Below are positions 51,943 to 63,118 of a stretch of 64,000 nucleotides of DNA, piece after piece. How positions within the stretch are numbered: position 1 is the stretch's first letter; each line of letters starts with the position of its first letter. The translations under genes and the position numbers were made by a program. Origin of the DNA: Isoetes taiwanensis (taxonomy: Eukaryota > Streptophyta > Lycopodiopsida > Isoetales > Isoetaceae); NCBI GenBank assembly GCA_021234155.1, contig JAJEKV010000039.1, forward strand, positions 6,798,912 through 6,862,911, given 5' to 3'. Under the pieces are notes generated by a model that searched no databases, was not told where the DNA came from, and worked only from the letters and a program-made list of their open reading frames with translations.

Positions 51943-52221
51943 CTAAATAATGATCTTAGGTAGACCATGCAGACGAAATATTTCTTTAATAAATATTGTT
52001 GCAGCATCATAAGCTTTTAATTTATCTAAACAAGGAATAAAATCTGCTTGCTTAGTCAAACAATCGACAACTATCCAAATCATATTATTCTTCCGAAGGC
52101 TCGGTGGAAACCCTACAATAAAATTCAAAGTAACTTGTTTCCATTTACTTTGCAGAATAGGCAAAGGCAAAGGAACACCATAAGGTTTCTTAGATGCTTT
52201 TTTAGTCCATTGGCACGTCAC
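51943..52221 (-). pseudogene. Ty3/gypsy integrase core fragment
   Basis: Read leftward: CQWTKKASKKPYGVPLPLP, WKQVTLNFIVGFPPS (Asn where the first catalytic Asp, MDF, is expected), MIWIVVDCLTKQADFIPC, and IFIKEIFRLHGLPKIII. These are the central motifs of a Ty3 integrase. The segment is cut at the duplication boundary before the second catalytic Asp. It belongs with the PBS and LTR end found to the right. Confidence 0.85.
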
Positions 52222-52365
52222 ACAAAAACGTGGAATGAACCATCACATCTTAACATAAGCCAAACCAAGTGAAATCCTATGGTGTCCAAGACCAAGTCAT
52301 GACCTACCGTCCAATGGTATACCATGTCATACTTGCCCCCATGGAGACTCAAACTCGAGCCCTGC

Positions 52366-52402
52366 TCTATTCTATTCTATTCTATTCTATTCTATTCTAT
52401 TC
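52366..52402. repeat. (TCTAT)n microsatellite
   Basis: Seven or more TCTAT units, immediately beside the minus-strand PBS at 52401-52410, within the 5' region of the Ty3 remnant. Confidence 0.9.
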
Positions 52403-52430
52403 TGATACCAAATGTAACATTCCTAACCGA
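52401..52430 (-). other. minus-strand PBS and LTR end of the Ty3 remnant
   Basis: On the minus strand the sequence reads GGAATGTTACA-TT-TGGTATCAGA: an LTR ending in CA, two bases, then a truncated initiator-tRNA-Met PBS. The LTR would extend rightward from 52413; its other end was not found. Only about 180 bp separate the PBS from the integrase, so gag, protease and RT are deleted. Confidence 0.7.
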
Positions 52431-54213
52431 CATGTCCTTAACTAACCGGGCAAAACCGTCTAGACGTTTTTTTTTATGAGTAGTTGCTTCTACCGATTTA
52501 TGCCGATTGTCTCTCGAATGCGACATCAAGATCCACTCGTGGTGGTCTCCATGGGTCTGTTACAAGCCACCAAAGTATCACCCTAAACTGCTGAGCTTGA
52601 TGAAGACCTGGATCTCAGATTTTATAGTGATCATCGTCGTAAACCACCTCCAATCCCTAAGATCCCTAAAGAGGCTATATCGGCAGTGAAGCAAAGAACA
52701 TGGCTAAGAAACTTATGTTCGACAAGTTCAAATACAATTGGCAAGGTATGGAAGGAGAATATTTGGTTCACAAACAAATTGGTCTTGCTCTACCTCATAG
52801 ATAACCTCGTCCTAGATTTCTTTTCTGCTGGAGCTTTTTTCTAGGGCAGCATTGCATGTAAACAGATACATTATTGTGTACAAGCATGATATAGGAAAGA
52901 TCAAATGCCTAGTAGGGATTCTAGGTAGGATTGATAGCGTCTTAAACCCCTTGCTTGCTCCAATGGTCATAGACACATGTCCAATTTCGACATTGCTAGG
53001 TGCTGGTGGAGCAAAATCATCACATGCTGAGAGAGAAGCATCAAAATTTGGGGATAAAGTGGTAGGAGAAACATTTGGGGAATGTTGCTATCCTTAAAGC
53101 AAATCAAGAAAGCGTGCTATTTGCTATGTGATTACATTAAAGCAAATGGCCGGTCGGCGTTAAATTCAACTTTTGGAAATGGAATAGACTACATGTGCAT
53201 TATTTGTTTTACATGTAATTTCCCTCTATTTCATTTCAATTGCAAGATTTTTCCCAAGGGAGTTCGCATAGTTATAATCGTACAATCATAGGTGAGTGAC
53301 CCAGAAGGGGTTTTCTTGGTCTTGAATCATCGTATATTCTTACATAAGGGGGGTTTTTAGGTGATTCTAGTATAGTGGCTGAGATGGAGTTCTTTTTGTA
53401 TACTTTCTAAGGCGTATACAAGTGACCTCTTGCACGCACATGAACATACCCCCTACATGATAGGTGCACCTTCAGGCATTTTTATGCTATTTCTGATAGT
53501 TTTTTACTAAATAGTGCCATGCTGCTCTTGTTCACGTTAATTCCATATCATTTCGTCTCAAATACAACGGTTTTGATGCTGTTTCTAATAGCTTTTCCAT
53601 CAAATAGTATAGTTTTGATCACTAAATATGTGAGAAACCAAGGAACAAACTAATTTCAACAGAAATTGGAATCACGAAATTTTAATATTTACCGAAACTG
53701 TGCTTAAATGAAAGAAACTTTATCTGTTGATTTCTTGGCGTATTCTTAGAGATACTGCTCAATATCTCTAAATTATCGCACCATATATAATAATTGCCTC
53801 CATTGAGCAAATCATGAGAACGAATTTCTTCGAATGTAGAGCAGCCGCCTCAAAAAATTTACAATACATGTATAAAATTAACACCATTAAGTACATTGTC
53901 TCAAATCTTATAATATTTTGCAAACCTTAAAATACAGTATACAAAAACTTGTACATGCATACCCCACAAACGGGGATCGCTATGTACGGTTCAGATCTTG
54001 GAATAAAGGGCAAATATGCCCATACGAAGGCTCTCGTTGCCCGAAGTAACCCCCCGTGTGAATATGCACCCAAACCAAAGGGGGTTTAAGAGGGGTTTTA
54101 ATTTAAATGTGTCAAATGCAATGGTTTGTGTTATTGAAAACCCAAAACGGTTTAAAATGTATATGTATCCTTTTTAATGGACATCGAAACGGGAGAATAT
54201 AAACATTGAGAAA
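52430..54213. other. 1.8 kb without a recognised gene
   Basis: Probably begins with the LTR of the Ty3 remnant. A plus-strand frame at 52852-53097 (IKCLVGILGRIDSVLNPLLAP..., FGDKVVGETFGECCYP) is open but unrecognised. The rest is AT-rich without repeats or RNA genes of note. Confidence 0.3.
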
Positions 54214-54504
54214 TTATATTCTTTGTGAAATTTGACCTTGAGCAGTATTCAAACTTGAAACATGGCCATGCAACACTATGGCTGAATTTGATTTCAGCAG
54301 TTTAATTCTACTGAATATATTAGCCAAAGTTGGCAACTCTATTATGTTAATGGTACTACTGCTTGTATTAAATGAAAACGATGTAGCAATCAATTTATGA
54401 GGATGATAGTTGCCAAAACATCCTGCAATGACATGATAGGCACTATGCCACAGAAATATTTTCCTTTGAAACTTTTCTATCCTACTTGTCCAAAAAGTAG
54501 GCAA
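54214..54504 (-). other. unrecognised C-terminal exon-like frame
   Basis: Acceptor-like GTCATTGCAG (about 54430) is followed leftward by CFGNYHPHKLIATSFSF, INIIELPTLANIFSRIKLLK, LHGHVSSLNTAQGQISQRI-stop. It could be the last exon of a decayed gene. Family unknown. Confidence 0.25.
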
Positions 54505-54783
54505 AAAAATGCCCCAGGTCTTCCAAAGCCTAATCTAAAGACCAAGATCTTTCACCTCTAGGGTTCTTTTTTTCTAGTGATGTTGTTATTTTCTTTTCTT
54601 GGTGTAAAGCATTTTACGTTTGGGGATTTTAGTTTTTAGTTTTTAGTTTTAGTGTCATAATGTTTTTCTTTGTACTGCTCTAGTGTCTTTTTATCGTTAT
54701 CAATACACTGTGGAAATTGCAACATCATTAGAAAATATTCTAATGTGTTAATAAAAGCAAGGATAGCCTCTACCTGCATTCTC

Positions 54784-55306
54784 AGGTGCCCATGAAGAAG
54801 CGCAGGATCATCGCGTCCATTCGAACAGGGGCCCACCATCTTCGGCTTGAGATGGGTCGGTGGGTTGGAGAGCCGCGCCAGGACAGGCTTTGTCAGTGTT
54901 GCCCACTGGGGGTTGTTGAGGATGAAAGCCATGCCTTCCAGAGCTGTCCAGCCTATAGTCAGATTTGGGCTCGCTACGTTCTCTTGGTGCGACCTGGTCT
55001 GCCCCTGCACGAGCTACTCAGTACGCCATCAGTTCGATCCCTTGGCTCCTATCTCCAGGAGGTTTTGGATCTGCGGACTCACCTCTGCCCCCGGGCGCCT
55101 ACCTAAGGTGCCGGGAATTCATGTGTATATGTATATTTGTACAGCTGCCAGTAGGCTTGTTGCTGCGACATTTTTTCCCTTGTAAGGGGGGGTTTTTTAA
55201 TCCGGGTAGCAACGGGCTTGCTGCACCCGTGTAATTTGGGTCCCATAGGCCGATTGGCCTCCGCGGACGATAAAACAACCTTCCTTCCTTCCTTCCTTCC
55301 TTCCTT
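54784..55306 (+). mobile_element. second LINE 3' end with (CCTT)n tail
   Basis: The plus-strand frame 54786-55106 encodes the LINE C-terminus: IRTGAHHLRLEMGRWVGEP, then C-x2-C...H-x4-C (LCQCCPLGV...SHAFQSC), then a LHELLSTPSVRSLGSYLQEVL block matching LRELLDMPAHRLSTYLRDI in the first LINE. A 3' UTR of about 150 bp includes ACGGG...CCCGT and AGGCC-GATT-GGCCT (55247-55260) stem-loops. The tail is a CCTT/TTCC tetranucleotide repeat at 55279-55306. It is strongly 5'-truncated; no TSD was resolved. Confidence 0.8.
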
Positions 55307-55737
55307 TTCTTTGATCTTGGCATCAAACCTTTTGCCCTAGGCAACCGTACTAGGGAGGACAATCAATATGAATAACTAGAATTCTTCACCGTGGTGAAAC
55401 AAATCAACTAACATTTATATCAATCTCAGGCAGAGTCTGCAAGAGAAAAATAAAAGAGAACATAAGCATTCATTCATATTCATTCATTTTCGTTGCTTGC
55501 AACATAAATGAGGTTGATAAAACTACATACCTTCAACTACTACCTTCATTAATGGTCACTAAACAAGAAAACACAAGCACCTAGAGCGTGCATAGAGGGA
55601 ACAGAAACACAAGGCATGTTTTGCAAGCATTTAACATATTCCAAGATTAAGTGAGGCAGTAGAAGGATCATAACGAACAAATAACACAGCTAATAAAATA
55701 ACAGAAAATGCTTTAAAGTATTCAATAACTATATGAA

Positions 55738-55866
55738 TCATAAAAAAAATATTACTGGAAACTTGGGATAAAAAGCCAATACCTTATCTTCGGCAAGCAG
55801 GGGCGAATGCAACAAAATCTTCAATGGCTCAGTATCTATTGCCATAAGTTTAACATCTTCGTGCCT
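55738..55866 (-). other. short exon-like block
   Basis: Acceptor-like CATTTTGCAG is followed leftward by HEDVKLMAIDTEPLKILLH and SPLLAEDK and then donor-like AAG|GTATTGG. A partial duplicate of its 3' end (ACCTTATCTTCGGCAAGC) occurs at about 55982. The protein is not recognised. Confidence 0.3.
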
Positions 55867-56391
55867 GCAAAATGCAATGATCAGAACAAAAGGAATGAGA
55901 AAGAAACTGCACTTATCTATTAACAAAATATAGACCTTCATTTGCTCCCTCCTTCAGCTGCTTGTAGAGCTAAAGGATTAATACCTTATCTTCGGCAAGC
56001 TGTGGCAAATGCAACAAAATCTCCAATAGCAGTCACCCCTAGGATGTTGTGTTCTAGATAAAGTAGTGACATTAGTTTAACATAGAAAGTATGATCCGTT
56101 ATGGGTCAACTTAAGTATCCTAAATTGAATCCTCTTTGGGTAGCCTTAGATAGGCCTTAGGAGACTTGCATCTCCAAGCCAAAGATTAATTATTTCTCAA
56201 TGTTGGCCATAGTGGTTAGCCCACCAACCCCGAACTTGATGAATCAAATGCCTAGAACCTCTTAAGTTTGAGACACACAATTTGATTGCCTAATCCAATT
56301 GAATTAACAAATCAACCAACAATTTACCTATGCAGTTTTTGCAAGATCTCTGTTAGGTCCATATCCCACAACATAGGAGTCATAACTGTGC

Positions 56392-56870
56392 GTGCAAGTG
56401 GAAGGGGTGAGCTTTAGACTGAAAGTTGATGGTACCTTGGAGCACCAGCTAAATATTAGAACCAAATGGGATTTCCGTGGGCCTGGTACCATAAGTTGGC
56501 GCACTTCTAAGGATATCAAGATCCTTGCTAGTGTATTTATAAGTGGTAAAGGTCGTGAAGGAAAATCTGCAGTGTAGACTCCGCTGATGTTATAGTTGTA
56601 AGCATGCACAGATGGGCAGTGTCTGGTCTTCAAAAAGTAAAGTTATTGATTGAGCTTGCAAAGTTTCTGCCACTAAACATAGCGAGGTGGAGCTTACGAT
56701 TGCAAGGCTCTAGACTTAAAGATAGCATCCGAGCAAATTCAAGGATTTAAAATAGCATCCGAGCAAATTCAAGTCTACTGCCTTTGGAACATCTGCAAGA
56801 AACTCTTTTGAATCCAGATACCTCACTGCCCTTTAAGATTGATCTAAAAACGCACTATCACTTAAGCCTG
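56392..56870 (+). pseudogene. unrecognised coding fragment
   Basis: The frame 56392-56577 (VEGVSFRLKVDGTLEHQLN, FRGPGTISWRTSKDIKILAS, GKGREGKSAV) continues after a one-base shift as DSADVIVVSMHRWAVSGLQ, LLIELAKFLPLNIARWSLRL, and, after a 29-bp tandem duplication (AGCATCCGAGCAAATTCAAG at 56727 and 56755), LLPLEHLQETLLNPD. It looks like a genuine decayed protein but no family is recognised. Confidence 0.35.
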
Positions 56871-56884
56871 GGACATTGTTTGGT

Positions 56885-58055
56885 CTAATTGGAGGTAAAG
56901 ACTTGTTTCATCCTGTGTATCTCAGAATTTTCAGTGCTGATATGTTTTGCACTCCTTGTACAGACCTCTGGTACGGAGATACTTCTATGTAGTATTGCCC
57001 TATTGGTCGACTTTCATTGAGGAGGAACGTATAGATCTGGTCTGGAGTTATCAGGGAACTTGTATTTGTGATATGCTTTGTGTAGGATGTATCAGTTTCT
57101 ACCAATGAAAGACTGTGGTTTCCAATTGTAATAAAGAGGTCAGTTTCTATCGATAAACCTTAGAAGATATAATCTACCCTTGCTTATCTCTACAATCCTT
57201 CTGTCTGCAAATAAGAATTCAAAAATTATAAGGGTTTAAATTTAGCAACCAAGAAATTATTAAACTGATCATATGCCCTTTCTTTTTACCATGTTTAGAG
57301 CAATTGTAGAGGGCACCAAGATGGCCATTAATCAGGTAAGCATTGGACAAAGCACCAGCTAATCCTTGTAACTCCTTTCAACCTCCTCAATATTAGCATT
57401 CCACCATTCCCCTACAAACAGACCAAATAGACTTATTCTTGTGATTAGTGTCAAAGCATACGAAATGTTAGAAAAGGTTCTCTCATTTTCTTACCCAACA
57501 TCAGAGTATGTTTCACATCCTTTTCTCTCATTTTCTTACCCAACATCAGAGTGTGTTCCTCATGAGTCTTTGCAGAAGGAAGATTTTTATGATTCGGAGA
57601 TATGAGTGTGGTGGAATAGAGTTCCTTGTTGATCTGGTACAGCAAAGTTGTATGTGTGGGGTTGGCCAGTTTGAATTGGAAATTGCGCCACATATGCAGG
57701 ATGAAGAAATTGCAAACAAAATTGTGAGGTTTCTTGTAACCAAATTGGCCACGTTTATGATAACACTGTCACCTTTTCTAAGACAAATTGTTGGCCCTGG
57801 AGATTTGCCAGTTACTGCCACAATTTCCTTAGTGACACAGCCAACTGTGTAGTCTACATAATCAATCTGGTAGAGAAGACCCAATTGTTAGAAATCAAGA
57901 CTATTTGCAAGAGAATAAAAAATAAAGCCTCCCAGAATTATGAAATGAACAATGACCTTAAAGTCATAGTAAGGGATAGCAGCATTTATGCCATCACAGT
58001 AACTGAGACAGAATAAAAGCAAGGGTAAGAGAATTCTTAGTCTACAGATCTGCAT
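56885..58055 (-). pseudogene. laccase (multicopper oxidase) pseudogene, 5' two thirds
   Basis: Read leftward. Exon 1 from ATG 58055 gives a signal peptide (MQICRLRILLPLLLFCLSYC) and AIPYYDFK, then a donor-like AAG|GTCATT. The exon after acceptor TCTCTACCAG (~57861) gives IDYVDYTVGCVTKEIVAV, GKSPGPTICLRKGDSVIINVAN and NLTI. A frame-shifted block (~57700-57560) gives HPAYVAQFPIQTGQ and GTLFHHTHIS, the type of the copper-binding GTLWWHAH. A later exon (57105-56908) gives TPDQIYTFLLNESRPIGQYY and ISALKILRYTG, from the middle domain. In the usual NxTIHWHG copper site the text reads NLTILFAI, so the first His pair is lost. The C-terminal copper domain is absent. Plant laccases are secreted and oxidise monolignols; this copy cannot. 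Confidence 0.8.
57481..57565. repeat. 60-bp direct duplication at the laccase exon edge
   Basis: TCTCATTTTCTTACCCAACA followed by TCAGAGT(A/G)TGTT occurs twice in tandem (from about 57480 and about 57527), at the 3' edge of the third laccase block. Confidence 0.7.
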
Positions 58056-58079
58056 TGTTCCCAATCTCTTGATGGTATA

Positions 58080-58378
58080 AAAGAAATGGGCTTGTGAGGA
58101 GGCCTGTAACCAAATTGGTCACATCTACTGCCTCATTTTCTAAGACAAATTGTTGGCCCTGGAGATTTGCGATTTACTGCCACAATTTCCTTGTGGCACA
58201 ACCCAATAGTGAGAAATCAAGATTATTTGCAAGAGAGGCAAAAATAAAGCCTCCTAGAAGTTATAAATGAACATCGACATTAAAGTCATAGTAATGGGTA
58301 GCAGCGTTTATGCCATGGCGATGAAATGGAGACAAAATAAAAAGGTGGTAAGAGAATTCTTAGTCTAGAGACCTGCAT
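58080..58378 (-). pseudogene. duplicated laccase 5' exons (copy 2)
   Basis: A diverged second copy of exon 1 (ATG 58378, MQVSRLRILLPPFYFVSI...) and of part of the next exon (58190-58090, including the GKSPGPTI-encoding GGCCCTGGAGATTTGC), upstream of the first copy in transcriptional order. Internally deleted and frameshifted. Indicates a partial tandem duplication within the laccase gene. Confidence 0.65.
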
Positions 58379-58629
58379 TCTTCTTTGAGGTTCTTGTTTT
58401 CCGTGATCAAGAGAAACCTTCGTGATTTCGGCGCTTTGAAGCTGATGGCTTCCGATTACATCGCCACGTGCCGTTGAAAGAAAAAGTAATGCCATAGCCA
58501 ACCTCTCTGTGGTGTCGAAGAAATGGGCTCAGGTGCCATCCCCCGCAGCGCAGACTTCCGCCATAGGTAGAGCACACGATGCGCAACAAATCCCCGAATA
58601 GAAACACCTTTCTGTAGGGATTCCTTTTA

Positions 58630-59714
58630 GGGGAAATTGTAAAATGCCCTTGTATTTTCTTGTAATTATTGAAATGCCCCTATATTTTCATTATTTGTAA
58701 AAATACCCTCAGAAGCGAACTGTTCCCGTCACAGCCCCCATGCGAGCTTAACACGTTCCTTATACTCGCCGCCGTAGTTCGAGGCTATGAAAGATATTTG
58801 AAGCCGGGGAAAAACTTTCACCATATCTTCAATCTTCCAGCTCTAGCATAGCGTACACCATATTTGACATCTTTGATTCGCCATAGCCCTGCTGTCCACC
58901 GCCATAGCCGGGATCTACACAAGCCATTCTAATCGTCAACTTATGCCGATTTGAGCTTTAGTGTCCTATTTATTTCAGGTTTTGGTCCAAATGCTACGAA
59001 GCATGTCGAAAGCGAGAAAAATCTTCCACAATATCTTCAATCTTGGCAAACTTTTGCACAAATTAATTACTTCTTCTCTTTCGTGTGCTCTAAGTTACAC
59101 CATAAGCTTAACAGAGTAGCAAATTGTAGCAAATTGTAGCACCATTCCCAATGCTTGAAGGAGCCTCAAATTTAGAACTCAAACTCTTGGAGATCGAATT
59201 ACGGCCATGGAGAAATTCCGCCAGATACGTCGGGAGGAAGACTCTTCAGATAATCCAGGCCTCTAATTCAGGATAATCCAAGACTCTTCAGAATGCCTTT
59301 TTCCCTTCAGGTTGGATCATCATAACTAGTTTTAATCTCTGTTATTCTTGCAAACCAAATGCTTAAAGTGTCGGATTTGATAAAATACGATTGTCGATTT
59401 TACACAAAAATAGGATCCAAATATGATTTTACACAAAAATAGGATCCAAATATGAAGCTCGGAATGCTTGCTAATGAAGAACAGGAGTACAACTCAAGCA
59501 TTCAGATTCTAAGCAACCCATATCGATTATAGAATGAGATCGATTATAGAATAAGAACAACGAAGAACCAGGCAAATTTGAGCTCGGGAACAGGGTTTCG
59601 CATGTGGGCTGTGTGGGGGAACGTGTTCGCACAGGGGTATTTTTACAAATAATGAAAATACAGGGGCATTTCAATAATTACAAGAAAATATAAGGGCATT
59701 TTTACAATTTTCCC
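58630..59714. mobile_element. 1.1-kb element with ~80-bp terminal inverted repeats
   Basis: 58630-58705 (GGGGAAATTGTAAAATGCCC...) and 59636-59714 (...GGGCATTTTTACAATTTTCCC) are reverse complements with only a few differences. Weaker inverted similarity extends about 60 bp further inward (around AACACGTTCC at 58752 and GGAACGTGTTCG at 59618). No transposase is seen. Long TIRs would fit a MULE-like or TIR-MITE family; a target duplication could not be fixed because both flanks are T-rich. Confidence 0.75.
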
Positions 59715-59947
59715 TTTTTTTATTGTGTGCAACAGAGGCTTCTACGCCATGAAGCCGAAGTCTGCAGACTGCAAGACAAAAGCAATGGATGCTCTTAAGG
59801 GATCAAAACTACCTAGCTGCCATATCAGTGCCATATCTCCTTTTTTTTATCATGAATTCTTCCCGCCATCACCAGCTCTGTGATTACCTGGAAAGCACTC
59901 CAGCGAGATATACGGTAAAACTTTATTATATAGGATGGTGAATAGCT
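59715..59947. other. short spacer before duplication copy B
   Basis: Nothing recognised. TTTTTTTTATT tract at 59715-59725 and again near 59840. Confidence 0.3.
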
Positions 59948-61378
59948 GTCTATTTATCTATTATGAGTAGTTTATCTCTTCCCCATCTACAGTCAGTTGA
60001 TTCTTTGGGTTTGTTCCATTTAGATTTTGTTCATCCACTCCATTTATTCTCATTAGAATTTCTTCTTCGTACATATTCTTCCTCACTGATGACCTTTGCC
60101 TCTATAACAACTATGTGAATCAGAACTTGGAAATTCCCGTCCAAACTGTCCGCTCTGTCCACACTTCAAGCATCCTAAACTACTTGAACCACCCGCTGCT
60201 ACAATGTCGATCTTCCACCATTTGCGCCATAAGAACAAAATCAAAAGGGCCGATTAACATGATCTAGTTTCGTCGCCAAACTCTATACCTCCATTTGCTA
60301 TTTGCAACACGTTTCTTAGGCTCCGTCATGGCATCACTAACATACACTACAACAACTCCGGTGTTTGCCATAGTCACAATTTCACAATTAGATTTTTTAT
60401 TAGATTTCGACGAAGCAAGGGAAATATTTCCTCTCAGATTTCGACGAACGTGAAACATCAATCTGGACAATGAATGTTCAAAGCCTAAAATTCCCATTGA
60501 TTTTCATAGCTACGATTCAAAGCCTTAATTTTTACATCTTCCTTGGGTCTGCTTGCCCATAATGGATGGTCAGGATTCGCCCTGCCCCCTTCCATCCAAC
60601 GATGTAAAGATGTCGTTGCATTCCCTTTGGATGGCCGTCCGATGACCTTTTTATAATGCCCCATGACGTATCAAGTTTTGGAGCCTTCATTTTCTTTTAA
60701 ACGGTGGGGATTTAAGGCAATCCATGGGGTATGTATGCATGGGGTATTGATGGCGGGTATAATATATCCCCCTCATCCTTATATCCTTTACAACCTCATG
60801 CACAACCCCTTGCTTGGCCTCCATCACCGCATTCGCTTGTGTCATGTCCATACTATTGCTGACTACCATTGTTTGGAGAGCTATTTATTCTCCAGATATC
60901 TTCATATATGTTCGTATATTTGCATTGAACTTGCTATTTGGGACTCAATTATACTTGTTCATTGAACGCATATTTTATGCAAACACAATGTTCCTTAAAA
61001 GATGTGGAAGATCTATCATAGGTTATCTTTAGTGAGTGCGAGTCAGAAGTGATATAATATCAATTGAAATGCTAACTTCATAAACTGCAAACCCTAACAT
61101 TACTTGGTATATGATAATGACCATTGTATTTGGAATTGAACTTGCAACAGTCAGATATAGAACAGAATAAATTAAAGGAGTTGAAGACATTGAAGTCAAA
61201 TTATTTTATTGATCAAGCCAAGAACAACTATAGAGCAAAATTTTTCAAAAAACATAGATATTATTTAACTTTGACCATAAAACATGTTTATGAAAGTGAG
61301 ACCCTCTCACACTTTAAGGTAGGAAAATTGAGCTTAGAATATTAACCATATATTCTTTTAAAAGTAAAACTACCATGT

Positions 61379-61795
61379 TCATGTCCAGACCTGGCCAGCC
61401 TCCATGCATTTAGCACAATAATATGCTAGAAAATAAAACCACCTGAATATCTTAAAGATGGCTCTAGTTTGCAAGTAAGTCAGATTATTTGGCCTAGCGA
61501 GTACTTCCTCAAAGAACTTCCTTTTCCATTGTAGGTAAACTTCAGAATGCTCCTTCTTATAGGGAGTGGTGCATCCTGGGTGGAACAATCCAGTGATTGG
61601 ATTGAGAGGTGAAGTAGCTGAATTGCAGGTGGCTTTTGGTGGAGTCTTGTTTATCATTGAAGGGATAGAGCTTGGGCTCTCGGCTGTACATACAGCAGAA
61701 GAGTGCGGTTGTGGCAAGCCAGAGTACTGCTTAGAATCTAACAGTTTCATGCTTTGGAGTGTACGATTATTCCATAGCAAGATTCTATGGCACAA
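61379..61795 (-). other. unrecognised 138-codon frame in copy B
   Basis: Open from 61795 leftward (MCHRILLWNNRTLQSMKLLD, PSSIPSMINKTPPKATC, SPLNPITGLFHPGCTTPYK, SEVYLQWKRKFFEEVLARP, IFKIFRWFYFLAYYCAKCME). In copy A the same stretch is interrupted by small differences. No promoter, splice site or domain supports it strongly. Confidence 0.25.
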
Positions 61796-62216
61796 TTATT
61801 CTATGGCAAGATTCTATGGCAAGACAGAGACTACACAGATAGGATCTTCAGCAATTTAAATAACCTGATATATGCTCAGTAATTTACGTTGAATAAAGGA
61901 ATATATGGTAACCTGATTCATACACAAGTGATCACAACTGGGAATCCATTGAATGCGCTCAAAGACTCTGTAATCAACCCATGCTGCTCCATAAACTCCT
62001 TATGCCAAAACAGCCAGGTATTACCCAAATCGGTATTGCTATTCCCTCACACAGATTTGATGCTATCCCTAATACCGGAAGCGGGAACCTTTTTGGCTGT
62101 CAATAGCGCACAAACTCAAACAAAAAAAAAGAACAAAAAGGAAAACAGAACAAGCACGCTCAGATGACAGCTTGCCCCAATAATATACGAACAACAGTGG
62201 CGAATCAGTGGCTAAT

Positions 62217-62566
62217 TTACTTGGGCAAGGCTTTCCACCTAGAATCGATGCCTCTATGAATCAAAGTTCCGTTCAACAGAATACCTTTTATAAAAACCAC
62301 GCTTTTGAATGAACTCACAAAAACGACTTCGTCCCTATGTTTCTGTGCCTTTTGCAGCATCAACTCTGTTCTACGCCATTGGAGTTCGCCCTACTTTGAA
62401 TCGCAATCCTTAAAACCCAACGCAGCTTTCACATTTGAAACACAAGCCGCCTTATTTAACCCAAACACAGCTTCCGTTGTCACTCTCCAGAAACTCCGTC
62501 TCCTAAACCTATCGCCGCCACACAGTCGCTATGGGTTAAACTGACCAGCTCCTCCTCCCTTTTATA
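62217..62566 (-). CDS. candidate 47-aa ORF with TATA promoter (copy B)
   Basis: Equivalent of 50047-50396. TATAAAA is at 62560-62566 and the frame is 62360-62217. Promoter and coding sequence are unchanged between the two copies. Confidence 0.25.
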
Positions 62567-63118
62567 CCAAGACAAAGGCTTCTCGAGATCATTGGAGAAG
62601 CCGCCAGACATTATGATTAGCTTCAAGAAAGTCCCCGATCCGCCTCGTCCTCTCGGAATTTTCTAGTAGCTTCCTCCTTGCATGCACCATTGAAATATAA
62701 TGTTTAATTATAGAACATTCTAGAATCTACTCTTTTATAATTATATGTTAGAGATATAATATTTATAATTCTTGTATTACATCATAATAGTTGTTAACAA
62801 AGTAAATTTGCAAAAGTCCAAACACTTTCAAAATGAAGAAGTAATGTGATGAAGATGTCAGAAAATTACTAATAAGAAGTAGGAAGTGGATATATAGTAG
62901 AGAAGGGTACATAGTTTATTATAGTTATTAACAAAGTAAATTTGAATAATGAAGACATTTGCAAAAGCAATAACACTTTCAAAACCGATATAATGACATT
63001 AATGAAGAAGTAATGTAACGAAGATATAATGTGGCTGACCAATGTCCCCGACGTTCAAAGACAAATCCTCTTAAAATGGATTATATAGCCTTATTCACCA
63101 CCTCAGAATGTATATATG

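Noticed and set aside
3285-58910. Recurrent CGCCATAGCC / GGCTATGGCG words as a dispersed regulatory motif
   Set aside because: They occur in unrelated contexts (3280, 11537, 11567, 26820, 58881, 58902) without constant spacing or neighbours; composition or glycine/tyrosine-type coding remnants could explain them.
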